NCBI RefSeq assembly: GCF_013705725.1
Contig: NZ_CP055481.1
Span: 2,418,001 to 2,482,000, forward strand
DNA length: 64,000 nucleotides
Direction: 5' to 3'
DNA from: Klebsiella sp. RHBSTW-00484
Lineage (GTDB): Bacteria > Pseudomonadota > Gammaproteobacteria > Enterobacterales > Enterobacteriaceae
Every line of letters begins with the position of its first letter. Within the stretch, counting starts at the first letter, position 1. The position numbers and the translations under genes are program-made. This document shows, one piece after another, positions 47,629 to 56,744 of the stretch. The notes below the pieces were generated by a model. That model searched no databases. It was not told the origin of the DNA and saw nothing but the letters and a program-made list of their open reading frames with translations.

Positions 47629-47827
47629 ATGATCAGTATCGATTTGATAACTGATGAAGCGCTGCTTCTGGATACGGATAGCCATCGCGGGATGGAATTT
47701 TTGCGGACAAAATCTACATCGCGCCATTTTTGATGATCTTTGCCTCGAGAATGTCCAGTTTATCGACGCGCATCTGAGAAATACCAAGTTGTTCATCTGT
47801 TGCGTAAAACGCAGTCCCTTCCGCTGA
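47629..47827 (+). pseudogene. Frameshifted pentapeptide-repeat protein gene
   Basis: The first frame reads MISIDLITDEALLLDTDSHR, then GMEF, and stops soon after a T5 run at 47698-47702. Removing one T gives a continuation CGQNLHRAIFDDLCLENVQF followed by IDAHLRNTKLFICCVK, which shows the five-residue periodicity (xLxxA/N) of pentapeptide repeats and ends at a TGA at 47827. Relatives are mostly longer, so the 3' part may also be lost. In many enterobacteria such proteins sit beside toxins as immunity factors. It starts 9 bp after yoaH. It is probably non-functional. Confidence 0.65.
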
Positions 47828-47969
47828 TTGAAGCGCTGGCATACCAGGATGCATGGAAATTGTTGCACAGAAGGGACTCGTACTGGCCTGCAAGGCCTGA
47901 AGGAGTAATTACAGGCCTGCGGCGCGACGACGGTATTTTTGCCGGATTGTGCCGTCGGAGGAATAAAGG

Positions 47970-48143
47970 ATGGTTCATTCCGGGTTGATAGAAATTGATA
48001 ATACGTTATCCCGGCCCTCGTTCTTTGCATTTTTGTCGGCTTTACCGCTTGATGAAATGCTGGATTTTCGAGATGCCTTTTTGTTTGATAGCCGTTGGGT
48101 AGCGGAGTTTAATAAGCTAATTCAGATTTCTATTAGTGACTAA
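47970..48143 (+). CDS. Hypothetical 57-residue protein in the accessory patch
   Basis: An ATG preceded by the strong Shine-Dalgarno GGAGGAATAAAGG encodes MVHSGLIEIDNTLSRPSFFA, then FLSALPLDEMLDFRDAFLFD and SRWVAEFNKLIQISISD. The sequence is acidic/aromatic and protein-like. It could be a full small protein or the 5' remnant of a larger immunity-type protein. I do not recognise the family. Confidence 0.5.
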   Translation: MVHSGLIEIDNTLSRPSFFAFLSALPLDEMLDFRDAFLFDSRWVAEFNKLIQISISD

Positions 48144-48233
48144 AACTTAATATTTATCAATAAATTACGTTAAAAACCTTTTGAGTGTGCTTTTCGCTCT
48201 ACCTCTAATAGTGAAATATCAGGGTTGATCTCT

Positions 48234-48344
48234 GATGATATCGAGCTTATCGGCAGGAATATTGTCGTAGGGAATCGAAGTGCCTGGCCGGAAACCTGTC
48301 TTTGGTTTACTTACCTGCGCGGTGAGTTTCCGTACCTGGTATAA
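48234..48344 (+). pseudogene. Possible coding remnant before the Imm10-like gene
   Basis: A 36-codon open stretch reads DDIELIGRNIVVGNRSAWPE, then TCLWFTYLRGEFPYLV, and ends at TAA with no start codon in frame. Composition looks like protein (Trp, Tyr, Phe rich), so it may be the scrap of another decayed gene. Chance is possible. Confidence 0.3.
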
Positions 48345-48380
48345 CTGGCTCGGCATATTTTGTTAATTACAGGATGGTTA

Positions 48381-48767
48381 ATGCATCACGTTTCTTTTGA
48401 TTTTGTTGCGACAATTGTCAACTGTTATACCGAAAATGATGTGCCGGTAATCGGTATTGGCGATGACCCTTTTGAGCCTGAACATTACATCGTAATTTCA
48501 CAATTTATTGATGACGATGAGAATATTGATAAATCTATAGGGTTACAAACCCATCTGGCGGAACGGGAGCTTTCTGCTGCCATAGAAAAAATAATCTTGA
48601 ATGTTAGCCAGATAACGATCGTTATTCAGAAAAGCAAAGTTGCTGATGTGGGGACCGAATGTATAAATATTGATTTAACAAATACCAGGGACCAGCGACC
48701 GCTATTGCAGGAGTATCTTCAGACGATCTTTGCCCGGAGCAGCGTGTTGATAGAGTACCCCCAATAA
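48381..48767 (+). CDS. Imm10-like orphan immunity protein
   Basis: The 128-residue cytoplasmic protein begins MHHVSFDFVATIVNCYTEND. The order of features resembles Imm10 immunity proteins: an opening beta strand, a GIGDDPFEPEHYIVISQF block, an acidic IDDDENIDKSIGLQTH segment, an internal ILNVSQITIVIQKSK strand, and a final LLQEYLQTIFARS helix. AGGATG precedes the ATG at 48381. No toxin gene is adjacent. Codon and A/T content differ from the flanking genes, suggesting transfer. The family call is by eye and needs a profile search. Confidence 0.5.
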   Translation: MHHVSFDFVATIVNCYTENDVPVIGIGDDPFEPEHYIVISQFIDDDENIDKSIGLQTHLAERELSAAIEKIILNVSQITIVIQKSKVADVGTECINIDLTNTRDQRPLLQEYLQTIFARSSVLIEYPQ

Positions 48768-48810
48768 AATAGCTTCGCCGTAGTGTTTGCTTAGCTACGG
48801 CGAGCCGCTA

Positions 48811-49155
48811 TCAGACTGCGGCGATAATCTTAATCTCAACTTTGTACTTTGGATTCATCAGTTTGGCCTGTACGGTGCACCGCACCGGCGCGTGGCCTGC
48901 GACAACCCAGGCATCCCATGCCTGGTTCATCGCCGCAAAATCAGCGCCGTCGGCGAGGAAAATAGTGGCATCAAGAATGCGTGACTTGCTGCTGCCCTGT
49001 TTTTCCAGCACGGCGTCAATCTGCGCCAGAGTGTCAGCGGTTTGCGCGCAGGCGTCGGCATCCAGATTTGATGGTACGCCGGTGTAGTACAGCGTCTGGT
49101 TGTGGATCACGACATCAGACCAGCGGGCTTCGGCATCGATACGCGTAATTGTCAT
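48811..49155 (-). CDS. yoaB: RidA-family protein YoaB
   Basis: The 114-residue protein (MTITRIDAEARWSDVVIHNQ) is of the YjgF/YER057c/UK114 family, probably trimeric. The conserved Arg lies in HAPVRCTVQAKLMNP. Canonical RidA hydrolyses reactive enamines; the YoaB subgroup has no proven substrate. The start at 49155 gives the family N-terminus; the frame is open further upstream. It is divergent from yoaA. Confidence 0.94.
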   Translation of the reverse strand: MTITRIDAEARWSDVVIHNQTLYYTGVPSNLDADACAQTADTLAQIDAVLEKQGSSKSRILDATIFLADGADFAAMNQAWDAWVVAGHAPVRCTVQAKLMNPKYKVEIKIIAAV

Positions 49156-49287
49156 TTTTATTTCCTCTTTATTCCGGTTCATCAAACTGCGGCAAGACTG
49201 CCACAATGTTTCACCTGCGTCACTACCCGTACTGGCGAAAACCAGCCCACCCTGACATAATCACTGTCCAAATAACCAGGGGGTAAT

Positions 49288-51198
49288 GTGATCGACGATT
49301 TTGCAGCAGACGGCCAGTTGGCCAGCGCGATTGCGGGATTTAAACCACGCGAGCCGCAGCGCCAGATGGCTTTCGCCGTCGCCAGCGCGATTGAAGAAAC
49401 CCGTCCGCTGGTGGTTGAAGCGGGAACAGGAACCGGGAAAACTTACGCGTACCTGGCGCCAGCGCTGCGTGCAAATAAAAAAGCCATCATCTCCACCGGC
49501 TCGAAAGCGTTGCAGGATCAGCTCTATAGCCGGGATTTGCCCACCGTGGCCAAAGCGCTGAAGTTCGCCGGGAAGCTGGCCTTGCTGAAAGGGCGCTCGA
49601 ACTACCTCTGCCTTGAGCGTCTTGAACAACAGGCGCTTGCCGGGGGCGACCTGCCGGTGCAAACCCTCAGCGACGTCATTCTGCTGCGATCGTGGTCTAA
49701 CCAAACTATTGATGGCGATATCAGCACCTGCGTGAGCGTGGCGGAAGACTCTCAGGCCTGGCCGCTGGTCACCAGTACCAACGACAACTGTCTGGGTAGC
49801 GACTGCCCCCTGTATAAAGATTGCTTTGTCGTTAAAGCGCGGAAAAAGGCAATGGATGCCGATGTGGTGGTCGTTAACCACCATCTGTTCCTCGCCGATA
49901 TGGTGGTGAAAGAGAGCGGCTTCGGCGAACTGATTCCGGAAGCGGAAGTGATGATCTTCGATGAAGCGCATCAGTTGCCGGACATCGCCAGCCAATATTT
50001 TGGTCAATCGCTCTCCAGCCGCCAGCTGCTGGATCTGGCGAAAGACATCACGATTGCTTACCGTACCGAACTGAAAGACACCCAGCAGCTACAGAAATGT
50101 GCTGACCGCCTGGCCCAGAGCGCGCAGGATTTTCGCCTGCAATTAGGCGATCCGGGCTATCGCGGTAACCTGCGTGAGCTCCTGGCGGATAACAATATTC
50201 AGCGTGCGCTGCTGCTGCTCGATGATGCCCTTGAGCTGTGTTACGACGTGGCAAAATTATCTCTCGGACGTTCAGCGCTGCTTGATGCTGCCTTCGAGCG
50301 GGCGACGTTATATCGCGGGCGGCTTAAACGGCTGAAGGATACCAATCAGCCCGGTTACAGCTATTGGTACGAATGCAACTCCCGCCACTTTACGCTGGCG
50401 CTGACGCCTTTGACGGTGGCGGATAAATTTAAAGAAGTGATGGTGCAAAAACCGGGGAGTTGGATATTTACCTCGGCGACGCTGTCTGTTAACGATGATC
50501 TGCACCATTTCACCGATCGTCTGGGAATTGGCGAAGCGCAAACGCTGCTGCTGCCCAGCCCCTTTGATTATGCTCATCAGGCGCTGCTATGCGTGCCGCG
50601 AAATTTGCCATTGCCCAATCAACCCGGTGCAGCAAGGCATCTGGCGGCGATGCTCAAACCGCTGATTGAAGCCAACGATGGTCGCTGCTTTATGCTGTGC
50701 ACCTCGCACGCCATGATGCGCGATCTCGCTGAACAATTCCGCGCCACTATGACGCTGCCGGTTCTTTTGCAAGGGGAAACCAGTAAAGGCCAACTTCTGC
50801 AGCAGTTTGTTAGCGCGGGTAACGCCCTGCTAGTGGCGACCAGCAGCTTCTGGGAAGGGGTGGACGTGCGCGGTGATGCGCTCTCGTTGGTGATTATCGA
50901 TAAACTGCCTTTCACCTCACCGGACGATCCGCTACTCAAAGCGCGAATGGAAGACTGCCGTCTGCGCGGCGGCGACCCATTTGATGAGGTTCAACTGCCG
51001 GATGCGGTTATCACCTTAAAACAGGGCGTCGGGCGCTTGATTCGCGATATCGACGATCGCGGCGTGCTGGTTATCTGCGACAACCGCCTGGTGATGCGTC
51101 CGTATGGTGCAACGTTCCTCGCTAGCCTGCCGCCCGCGCCGCGAACTCGCGATATCCGTCGGGCGGTGCGTTTCCTGGCGGTGCCGCCAGCGAGGTAA
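49288..51198 (+). CDS. yoaA: XPD/DinG-family Fe-S DNA helicase YoaA
   Basis: Superfamily 2 5'-3' helicase of 636 residues. Motifs are Walker [14 protein letters not shown] (about residue 48), the Fe-S cysteines in NYLCLERL and [16 protein letters not shown] (about 110-180), the Walker B box [18 protein letters not shown], and the C-terminal [17 protein letters not shown] (motif VI). It pairs with the HolC subunit of polymerase III in E. coli and helps tolerate stalled forks. The GTG start is preceded by CAGGGGG. Confidence 0.95.
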   Translation: MIDDFAADGQLASAIAGFKPREPQRQMAFAVASAIEETRPLVVEAGTGTGKTYAYLAPALRANKKAIISTGSKALQDQLYSRDLPTVAKALKFAGKLALLKGRSNYLCLERLEQQALAGGDLPVQTLSDVILLRSWSNQTIDGDISTCVSVAEDSQAWPLVTSTNDNCLGSDCPLYKDCFVVKARKKAMDADVVVVNHHLFLADMVVKESGFGELIPEAEVMIFDEAHQLPDIASQYFGQSLSSRQLLDLAKDITIAYRTELKDTQQLQKCADRLAQSAQDFRLQLGDPGYRGNLRELLADNNIQRALLLLDDALELCYDVAKLSLGRSALLDAAFERATLYRGRLKRLKDTNQPGYSYWYECNSRHFTLALTPLTVADKFKEVMVQKPGSWIFTSATLSVNDDLHHFTDRLGIGEAQTLLLPSPFDYAHQALLCVPRNLPLPNQPGAARHLAAMLKPLIEANDGRCFMLCTSHAMMRDLAEQFRATMTLPVLLQGETSKGQLLQQFVSAGNALLVATSSFWEGVDVRGDALSLVIIDKLPFTSPDDPLLKARMEDCRLRGGDPFDEVQLPDAVITLKQGVGRLIRDIDDRGVLVICDNRLVMRPYGATFLASLPPAPRTRDIRRAVRFLAVPPAR

Positions 51199-51259
51199 TG
51201 CGTGGCAAAATGTGGTAAGCTGCGCGCCATTTTGTCAATCTGCGAGAGCGCAACAACCC

Positions 51260-51955
51260 ATGCGAATTTTGGCTATCGATACCGCCACAGAGGCCTGCTC
51301 TGCGGCGCTGTGGAATGATGGCACCCTCAGTGCTCATTTCGAAATCTGTCCCCGTGAACATACTCAACGGATCCTGCCGCTGGTGCAGGATGTCCTCAAC
51401 GAAAGCGGCATCATGCTTACTGAACTCGACGCGCTGGCCTTTGGCCGCGGTCCAGGCAGCTTTACCGGCGTGCGTATCGGTATCGGTATTGCTCAGGGAC
51501 TGGCGTTAGGCGCAGAGCTACCGATGATTGGTGTTTCCACGCTGGCAACCATGGCGCAGGGCGCGTGGCGTAAAACCGGCGCAACCCGCGTTTTGGCGGC
51601 GATTGATGCCAGAATGGGCGAAGTCTACTGGGCGGAATATCAGCGCGATGAGCAGGGCGACTGGCATGGCGAAGAGAGCGAAGCGGTGCTCAAGCCGGAA
51701 GGCGTCAGTGAACGCCTGCAACAGCTCGAAGGGCAGTGGGCGACCGTCGGTACCGGCTGGCAAGCCTGGCCGGAGATGGCTAACGCTAGTGCATTGACGT
51801 TAACCGATGGTGAAATCCAGCTGCCGGAAGCGCAGGATATGCTGCCGCTGGCTTGTCATCTGTTTATGGCGGGCAAAACGGTGGCCGTTGAGCTCGCAGA
51901 ACCAGTTTATTTACGTAATGAAGTCGCCTGGAAGAAACTTCCTGGCCGCGAGTGA
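51260..51955 (+). CDS. tsaB: tRNA threonylcarbamoyladenosine biosynthesis protein TsaB
   Basis: Essential partner of TsaD in making t6A37 in tRNA (formerly YeaZ). The 231-residue ASKHA-fold protein begins [20 protein letters not shown], with [22 protein letters not shown] in the middle. The start at 51260 is chosen over a longer frame that begins inside yoaA. It lies 61 bp after yoaA and 44 bp before yeaY. Confidence 0.97.
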   Translation: MRILAIDTATEACSAALWNDGTLSAHFEICPREHTQRILPLVQDVLNESGIMLTELDALAFGRGPGSFTGVRIGIGIAQGLALGAELPMIGVSTLATMAQGAWRKTGATRVLAAIDARMGEVYWAEYQRDEQGDWHGEESEAVLKPEGVSERLQQLEGQWATVGTGWQAWPEMANASALTLTDGEIQLPEAQDMLPLACHLFMAGKTVAVELAEPVYLRNEVAWKKLPGRE

Positions 51956-51999
51956 ATCTCAGTAACTAATAAGTCTGAGAAGAAGGAAGGAGTCGCGTC

Positions 52000-52581
52000 A
52001 TGGCGGGTCAAAAAACGGTAGTACGTTGGTTAGTCGCGACAGCGGTTGTCGCTACGCTAAGTGGGTGTGCTTCGGTACCGGATGCTATTAAGGGCACTAC
52101 CCCGACGCCGCAGCAAGATTTAGTCCGGGTGATGAACGCGCCGCAGCTTTACGTTGGTCAGGAAGCGCGGTTTGGCGGTAAGGTCGTCAGCGTACAGAAT
52201 CAGCAGGGTAAAACTCGCTTAGAGATTGCCACTGTCCAACTGGACGGCGCAGCGCGTCCGGAACTGGGTGAACCTTCGCGTGGGCGTATTTTTGCCGATG
52301 TGAATGGTTTTATCGATCCGGTTGATTTTCGCGGTCAACTGGTGACCGTGGTTGGCCCGATAGTCGGCGTCGTGGACGGTAAAGTTGGCAACACGCCGTA
52401 CAAATTTATGCTAATGAATGCCAGTGGTTACAAGCGCTGGAACGTCGTGCAGCAGGTGGTGATGCCGCCGCAGCCCATTGATCCGTGGATGTTTGGCCCG
52501 CGCCCGTGGGGCTACGGATACGGCGGTTGGGGCTGGTATAACCCAGGCCCTGCAGAAGTCAGAAATGTCGTAACTGAATGA
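52000..52581 (+). CDS. yeaY: Slp-family outer-membrane lipoprotein YeaY
   Basis: The 193-residue lipoprotein has a signal peptide with the lipobox TLSGCAS (Cys about 23) and an Slp domain ([20 protein letters not shown]). A Trp/Gly/Pro-rich tail ([19 protein letters not shown]) follows. In E. coli it is a sigma-E-controlled gene. The stop is followed by a strong terminator and then the IS200-like element. Confidence 0.95.
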   Translation: MAGQKTVVRWLVATAVVATLSGCASVPDAIKGTTPTPQQDLVRVMNAPQLYVGQEARFGGKVVSVQNQQGKTRLEIATVQLDGAARPELGEPSRGRIFADVNGFIDPVDFRGQLVTVVGPIVGVVDGKVGNTPYKFMLMNASGYKRWNVVQQVVMPPQPIDPWMFGPRPWGYGYGGWGWYNPGPAEVRNVVTE

Positions 52582-52602
52582 TTTTGTAGTTTTTATAAAC
52601 AA

Positions 52603-52636
52603 AAAGAAACAGCGGCTGGTCCGCTGTTTCTTTGTT
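52603..52636 (+). terminator. Terminator after yeaY
   Basis: AAAGAAACAGCGG / CCGCTGTTTCTTT is a 13-bp stem with a CTGGT loop and a short T/G tail, 21 bp after the yeaY stop. It lies just outside the IS left end. Confidence 0.9.
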
Positions 52637-52703
52637 GTGCACAGAAAACCTCCAGCTAGGCTGGAGGTTCTGTAAAGCTTTCAGCTTTGAGCCAGTTATA
52701 AAA

Positions 52704-52775
52704 ACCCCTTTTGATTTGTTAAAACAGTTTGCGGTCTGGCAACTGCAAACGTTCAACAAGAAATCAAAAGGGGGT
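52704..52775 (+). promoter_or_regulatory. tnpA 5' UTR stem-loop that hides the ribosome site
   Basis: ACCCCTTTTGATTT (52704-52717) pairs with AAATCAAAAGGGGGT (52761-52775), with an inner CAGTTTGC / GCAAACG-type helix. The GGGGG that would act as Shine-Dalgarno is inside the stem. In Salmonella IS200 the same fold represses transposase translation. Confidence 0.85.
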
Positions 52776-52779
52776 CCCA

Positions 52780-53238
52780 ATGAGGGACGAAAAGAGCTTA
52801 GCGCACACGCGATGGAACTGTAAATATCACATAGTTTTTGCGCCGAAGTACCGAAGAAAGGTGTTCTACGGGGAAAAGCGCAAAGCGATAGGCAGTATCT
52901 TAAGAAAGCTGTGCGAATGGAAAAACGTGAATATTTTGGAAGCAGAATGCTGTGTGGATCACATCCATATGCTTTTGGAAATCCCGCCCAAAATGAGTGT
53001 GTCGGGCTTTATGGGATACCTGAAGGGAAAGAGCAGCCTGATGCTTTATGAGCAGTTTGGCGATTTGAAGTTCAAATACCGTAACAGGGAATTCTGGTGC
53101 CGAGGGTATTACGTTGATACGGTTGGGAAAAATACAGCCAGGATACAAGAATACATAAAGCACCAGTTGGAAGAGGATAAAATGGGTGAGCAACTCTCGA
53201 TCCCCTATCCGGGCAGCCCGTTTACGGGCCGTAAGTAA
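52780..53238 (+). CDS. tnpA: IS200-type Y1 transposase TnpA
   Basis: HUH single-strand transposase of 152 residues. HUH motif: VDHIHMLLEIPP (about residue 60-70). The catalytic Tyr is in CRGYYVDTVGKNTARIQEYI. It begins MRDEKSLAHTRWNCKYHIVF and ends FTGRK, intact and of normal family length. It moves the element by peel-and-paste on single-stranded DNA. It appears capable of activity. Confidence 0.94.
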   Translation: MRDEKSLAHTRWNCKYHIVFAPKYRRKVFYGEKRKAIGSILRKLCEWKNVNILEAECCVDHIHMLLEIPPKMSVSGFMGYLKGKSSLMLYEQFGDLKFKYRNREFWCRGYYVDTVGKNTARIQEYIKHQLEEDKMGEQLSIPYPGSPFTGRK

Positions 53239-53411
53239 TCCATAAATGCAAATGTCAGATCGCGATGCGCCTGTTAGGGCGCGGCTGGCAACAGAGCCTT
53301 ATAGGCGCATATGAAAAACCTCCGGCTATGCCGGAGGATATTTATTTTTTCATTCAAATAAGAAAAATAAATAGTGACGCGCTTCGCAACCTGTAAAACG
53401 CCTAATTAATA

Positions 53412-53428
53412 AACTGGTACGCTGAGTT
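53412..53428 (+). promoter_or_regulatory. FadR operator in the fadD promoter
   Basis: AACTGGTACGCTGAGTT keeps both conserved outer parts of the FadR consensus (aACTGGTCnGACCAGTt). It is followed at 53431 by TATAAT, so FadR would block RNA polymerase. In E. coli fadD is FadR-repressed and CRP-activated. Confidence 0.8.
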
Positions 53429-53501
53429 AATATAATGTTAACAAAATGTTTGTTGATCAGGGGCTGTGATGACGACGAATAATTATTTCAGAGGTGATGC
53501 A

Positions 53502-55187
53502 GTGAAAAAGGTTTGGCTAAACCGTTATCCCGCGGATGTTCCTGCGGAGATAAACCCTGACCGCTATCAATCCCTGGTTGAACTGTTTGAACAATCCACC
53601 ACGCGCTATGCCGACCAACCGGCATTTATCAACATGGGCGAGGTGATGACTTATCGTAAGCTGGAGGAGCGCAGTCGGGCGTTCGCCGCTTATCTGCAGG
53701 AGGGCCTGGGCCTGCAAAAAGGCGACCGCGTCGCCCTGATGATGCCCAACCTGCTGCAATACCCGGTGGCGCTCTTTGGCATCCTGCGCGCGGGCATGAT
53801 CGTGGTGAACGTGAACCCGCTGTACACGCCGCGTGAACTGGAACATCAGCTCAATGACAGCGGCGCCGCCGCCATTGTGATTGTCTCCAACTTTGCGCAT
53901 ACCCTTGAAAAGGTGGTCGATAAAACCCAGGTTAAGCACGTGATTTTAACGCGCATGGGCGATCAGCTTTCAACGGCGAAAGGCACGCTGGTTAACTTTG
54001 TGGTGAAGTACATTAAGCGCCTGGTGCCAAAATACCACCTGCCGGATGCCATCTCATTTCGTAGCGCGCTGCAAAACGGTTACCGTATGCAGTATATCAA
54101 GCCGGAAATCGTCCCCCAGGATCTCGCTTTCCTCCAGTATACCGGTGGAACAACCGGCGTAGCGAAGGGCGCGATGCTGACCCACCGTAATATGCTGGCG
54201 AACCTTGAGCAGGTGAACGGTACCTACGGGCCACTACTGCATCGTGGAAAAGAGCTGGTGGTTACCGCGTTGCCGCTGTACCACATCTTTGCGCTGACCA
54301 TGAACTGCCTGCTGTTTATTGAACTGGGCGGGCAGAACCTGCTGATCACCAACCCGCGCGATATTCCGGGTCTGGTCAAAGAGTTGGCGAAATATCCCTT
54401 CACCGCGATGACCGGGGTGAATACCCTGTTTAACGCATTGCTCAATAACAAAGAGTTCCAGCAGCTCGATTTTTCTTCTCTGCATCTTTCTGCGGGCGGC
54501 GGGATGCCGGTGCAGCAGGTGGTTGCGGAGCGATGGGTTAAGCTGACCGGGCAATATCTTCTGGAAGGCTATGGCCTGACGGAGTGTGCGCCGTTGGTGA
54601 GCGTGAATCCGCATGACATCGACTACCACAGTGGCAGTATTGGTTTGCCGGTACCCTCGACTGAAGCCAAGCTGGTCGATGACGACGATAATGAAGTCGC
54701 GCCGGGAGAACCGGGCGAGCTGTGCGTCAAAGGCCCGCAGGTGATGCTGGGATACTGGCAGCGCCCGGACGCCACGGCTGAAATCATTAAGAATGGCTGG
54801 CTGCATACCGGTGATATCGCAGTGATGGATGATGAAGGTTTTCTGCGTATTGTCGACCGTAAGAAAGATATGATCCTCGTGTCCGGTTTCAACGTCTATC
54901 CGAATGAAATTGAAGACGTGGTGATGCAGCATTCTGGCGTTCAGGAAGTTGCCGCCGTTGGCGTACCGTCAGGAAGCAGCGGTGAAGCGGTGAAAATCTT
55001 CGTGGTGAAAAAAGACGCCGCGCTGACGGAAGAGATGCTGATTACCTTTTGCCGCCGTCAACTGACCGGTTACAAAGTACCTAAGCTGGTCGAGTTTCGT
55101 GATGAACTGCCGAAATCCAACGTCGGCAAAATTTTACGTCGAGAACTACGTGACGAAGCTCGCGCTAAAGTAGACAATAAAGCCTGA
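53502..55187 (+). CDS. fadD: Long-chain-fatty-acid--CoA ligase
   Basis: Inner-membrane-associated acyl-CoA synthetase that activates imported fatty acids for beta-oxidation. The 561 residues equal E. coli FadD. Motifs are the AMP/P-loop [14 protein letters not shown] (about residue 213) and the FACS block [20 protein letters not shown] with [12 protein letters not shown] following. The GTG at 53502 ([10 protein letters not shown]) is chosen by homology, with AGAGGTG before it; the frame is open upstream to 53466. The IS200-like element ends about 150 bp upstream and does not reach the FadR operator. Confidence 0.97.
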   Translation: MKKVWLNRYPADVPAEINPDRYQSLVELFEQSTTRYADQPAFINMGEVMTYRKLEERSRAFAAYLQEGLGLQKGDRVALMMPNLLQYPVALFGILRAGMIVVNVNPLYTPRELEHQLNDSGAAAIVIVSNFAHTLEKVVDKTQVKHVILTRMGDQLSTAKGTLVNFVVKYIKRLVPKYHLPDAISFRSALQNGYRMQYIKPEIVPQDLAFLQYTGGTTGVAKGAMLTHRNMLANLEQVNGTYGPLLHRGKELVVTALPLYHIFALTMNCLLFIELGGQNLLITNPRDIPGLVKELAKYPFTAMTGVNTLFNALLNNKEFQQLDFSSLHLSAGGGMPVQQVVAERWVKLTGQYLLEGYGLTECAPLVSVNPHDIDYHSGSIGLPVPSTEAKLVDDDDNEVAPGEPGELCVKGPQVMLGYWQRPDATAEIIKNGWLHTGDIAVMDDEGFLRIVDRKKDMILVSGFNVYPNEIEDVVMQHSGVQEVAAVGVPSGSSGEAVKIFVVKKDAALTEEMLITFCRRQLTGYKVPKLVEFRDELPKSNVGKILRRELRDEARAKVDNKA

Positions 55188-55207
55188 AGCTATGAGTGAA
55201 TCGCCAG

Positions 55208-55231
55208 ACGCCGGCTAAGCCGGCGTTTTTT
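55208..55231 (+). terminator. Terminator after fadD
   Basis: ACGCCGGC-TA-AGCCGGCGT followed by six T, 20 bp after the fadD stop. Confidence 0.92.
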
Positions 55232-55257
55232 ATGGGCGCAAGTTAAGAGAGTATGAT

Positions 55258-56385
55258 GTGAACTATCAGATGATCACCACCGACGATGGCCTTCGTGCCA
55301 TTTGTGAAGCGGCAAGCGCGGTCCCGGCGGTTGCGCTGGATACAGAGTTTGTACGTACCCGCACCTATTATCCGCAGCTCGGTCTGCTCCAGTTATTCGA
55401 CGGTGAACAGGTTTCTCTGATTGACCCTTTGGTTATCACCGACTGGGCGCCAATGCGTGAACTGCTGTTGAATCAAAATGTGACTAAATTTCTGCATGCT
55501 GGCAGCGAAGATTTAGAAGTGTTTCTCAACGCCTTTCATCTGATGCCACAACCGCTGATCGATACGCAAATTCTGGCCGCTTTTTGCGGTCGCCCGATGT
55601 CATGGGGGTTTGCTGCGATGGTTGAAGAGTATACCGGCGTAGCGCTGGACAAGAGCGAATCCCGTACCGACTGGCTGGCACGCCCGCTGACCGAACGCCA
55701 GTGCATTTATGCTGCTGCAGACGTCTGGTATCTGCTACCGATTGCCAGCAAATTGATGGCCGAGACCGAAAGCGCAGGCTGGCTCTCTGCGGCGCTGGAT
55801 GAATGTCAGCTGATGCAGCAGCGTCGTCAGGAAATCCAGGACCCGGCGCAGGCATGGCGAGACATCGGCAACGCCTGGCAACTGCGTACCCGCCAATTGG
55901 GCTGTTTGCAACTGCTGGCCGACTGGCGTTTACGTAAAGCCCGTGAGCGCGATCTGGCCGTCAACTTTGTGGTTCGTGAAGAGCATCTGTGGAACGTGGC
56001 GCGCTATATGCCAGGCAGCCTGGGTGAGCTGGATAGCCTGGGATTATCGGGTAGCGAAATTCGCTTCCATGGCAAAACGCTGATAAGTCTCGTCGAAAAA
56101 GCGCAGGCGCTGCCGGAAGAAGCGTTACCAGAGCCGCTACAGAACCTGATTGATATGCCGGGTTATCGCAAGGTGTTTAAGGACATTAAAGCGCTTGTAC
56201 AGGCTGTCAGCGCCGAGAAAGGGGTCAGCGCAGAGCTGTTGGCGTCAAGAAGACAGATTAACCAGCTGTTGAACTGGCACTGGGGGCTGAAAAATGGCAA
56301 CGGGCAGCCTGAACTGGTTTCCGGCTGGCGCGGTGAATTGATGGCCGATCGCCTGAATGCGTTATTAAGCGAGTATCCGCGCTAA
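55258..56385 (+). CDS. rnd: Ribonuclease D
   Basis: DEDDy 3'-5' exoribonuclease that trims tRNA precursors. The 375-residue protein has motif I VALDTEFVRTRTYYPQLG, motif II HAGSEDLEVFLN, motif III YAAADVWYLLPI, and then HRDC domains (about 210-290 and onward). The GTG start (MNYQMITTDD) equals the E. coli N-terminus. It converges on minE across a strong bidirectional terminator. Joined to minE, this order follows Salmonella rather than E. coli K-12. Confidence 0.96.
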   Translation: MNYQMITTDDGLRAICEAASAVPAVALDTEFVRTRTYYPQLGLLQLFDGEQVSLIDPLVITDWAPMRELLLNQNVTKFLHAGSEDLEVFLNAFHLMPQPLIDTQILAAFCGRPMSWGFAAMVEEYTGVALDKSESRTDWLARPLTERQCIYAAADVWYLLPIASKLMAETESAGWLSAALDECQLMQQRRQEIQDPAQAWRDIGNAWQLRTRQLGCLQLLADWRLRKARERDLAVNFVVREEHLWNVARYMPGSLGELDSLGLSGSEIRFHGKTLISLVEKAQALPEEALPEPLQNLIDMPGYRKVFKDIKALVQAVSAEKGVSAELLASRRQINQLLNWHWGLKNGNGQPELVSGWRGELMADRLNALLSEYPR

Positions 56386-56410
56386 CCAGCACCAGGCTAA
56401 TGTTTCAGAC

Positions 56411-56446
56411 AAAAAAACCGGCTTCGCACAGCGTTGCCGGTTTTTT
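56411..56446. terminator. Bidirectional terminator between rnd and minE
   Basis: AAAAAAACCGGC / GCCGGTTTTTT is a long stem with U-runs in both directions between convergent transcripts. Confidence 0.92.
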
Positions 56447-56471
56447 AATGACATTTTCGGGTGCTAAAGGG

Positions 56472-56741
56472 TCAGGGTTTCGACTCTTCGGTTTCCGGCA
56501 GAGTCACGTTCAACTCCAGAATCGAAATATCACCGTCTCTCTGCTCCAGCTGTACGCTGACCATTTCCGGGTCGATCTGCACGTATTTACAAATCACTTC
56601 CAGAATATCTTTGCGCAACTGCGGCAGGTAATGCGGTTCGGCATCGCCGCGACGACGCTCTGCAACGATGATTTGCAGGCGCTCTTTCGCAATATTGGCC
56701 GTGTTCTTTTTCCGCGAGAGAAAAAAGTCGAGTAATGCCAT
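56472..56741 (-). CDS. minE: Cell division topological specificity factor MinE
   Basis: The 89-residue protein has an N-terminal amphipathic, MinD-binding part ([20 protein letters not shown]) and a C-terminal dimerisation domain. It stimulates MinD ATPase, driving pole-to-pole oscillation. It is 3 bp after minD. Confidence 0.97.
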   Translation of the reverse strand: MALLDFFLSRKKNTANIAKERLQIIVAERRRGDAEPHYLPQLRKDILEVICKYVQIDPEMVSVQLEQRDGDISILELNVTLPETEESKP

Positions 56742-56744
56742 AAT

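Larger units (their letters stand above)
52640..53345. mobile_element. IS200-like insertion sequence (IS200/IS605 family)
   Basis: The element is about 705 bp with no terminal inverted repeats or target duplication. The left end has the hairpin CCTCCAGC-TAG-GCTGGAGG (52649-52667) and the right end CCTCCGGC-TAT-GCCGGAGG (53319-53337), which are the subterminal structures that TnpA recognises in single-stranded DNA. It carries only tnpA. Exact cleavage sites cannot be set by eye. Confidence 0.85.

Noticed and set aside
47740..47988. 82-codon plus-strand frame within the accessory patch
   Set aside because: It opens only with TTG, has no ribosome site and overlaps the better-supported pentapeptide-repeat frame. 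It may contain scraps of the decayed gene but cannot be called a gene.
47539..48030. 163-codon minus-strand frame across yoaH and the accessory patch
   Set aside because: It runs antisense to yoaH and to the pentapeptide-repeat frame, has no ribosome site, and its product shows no domain pattern.
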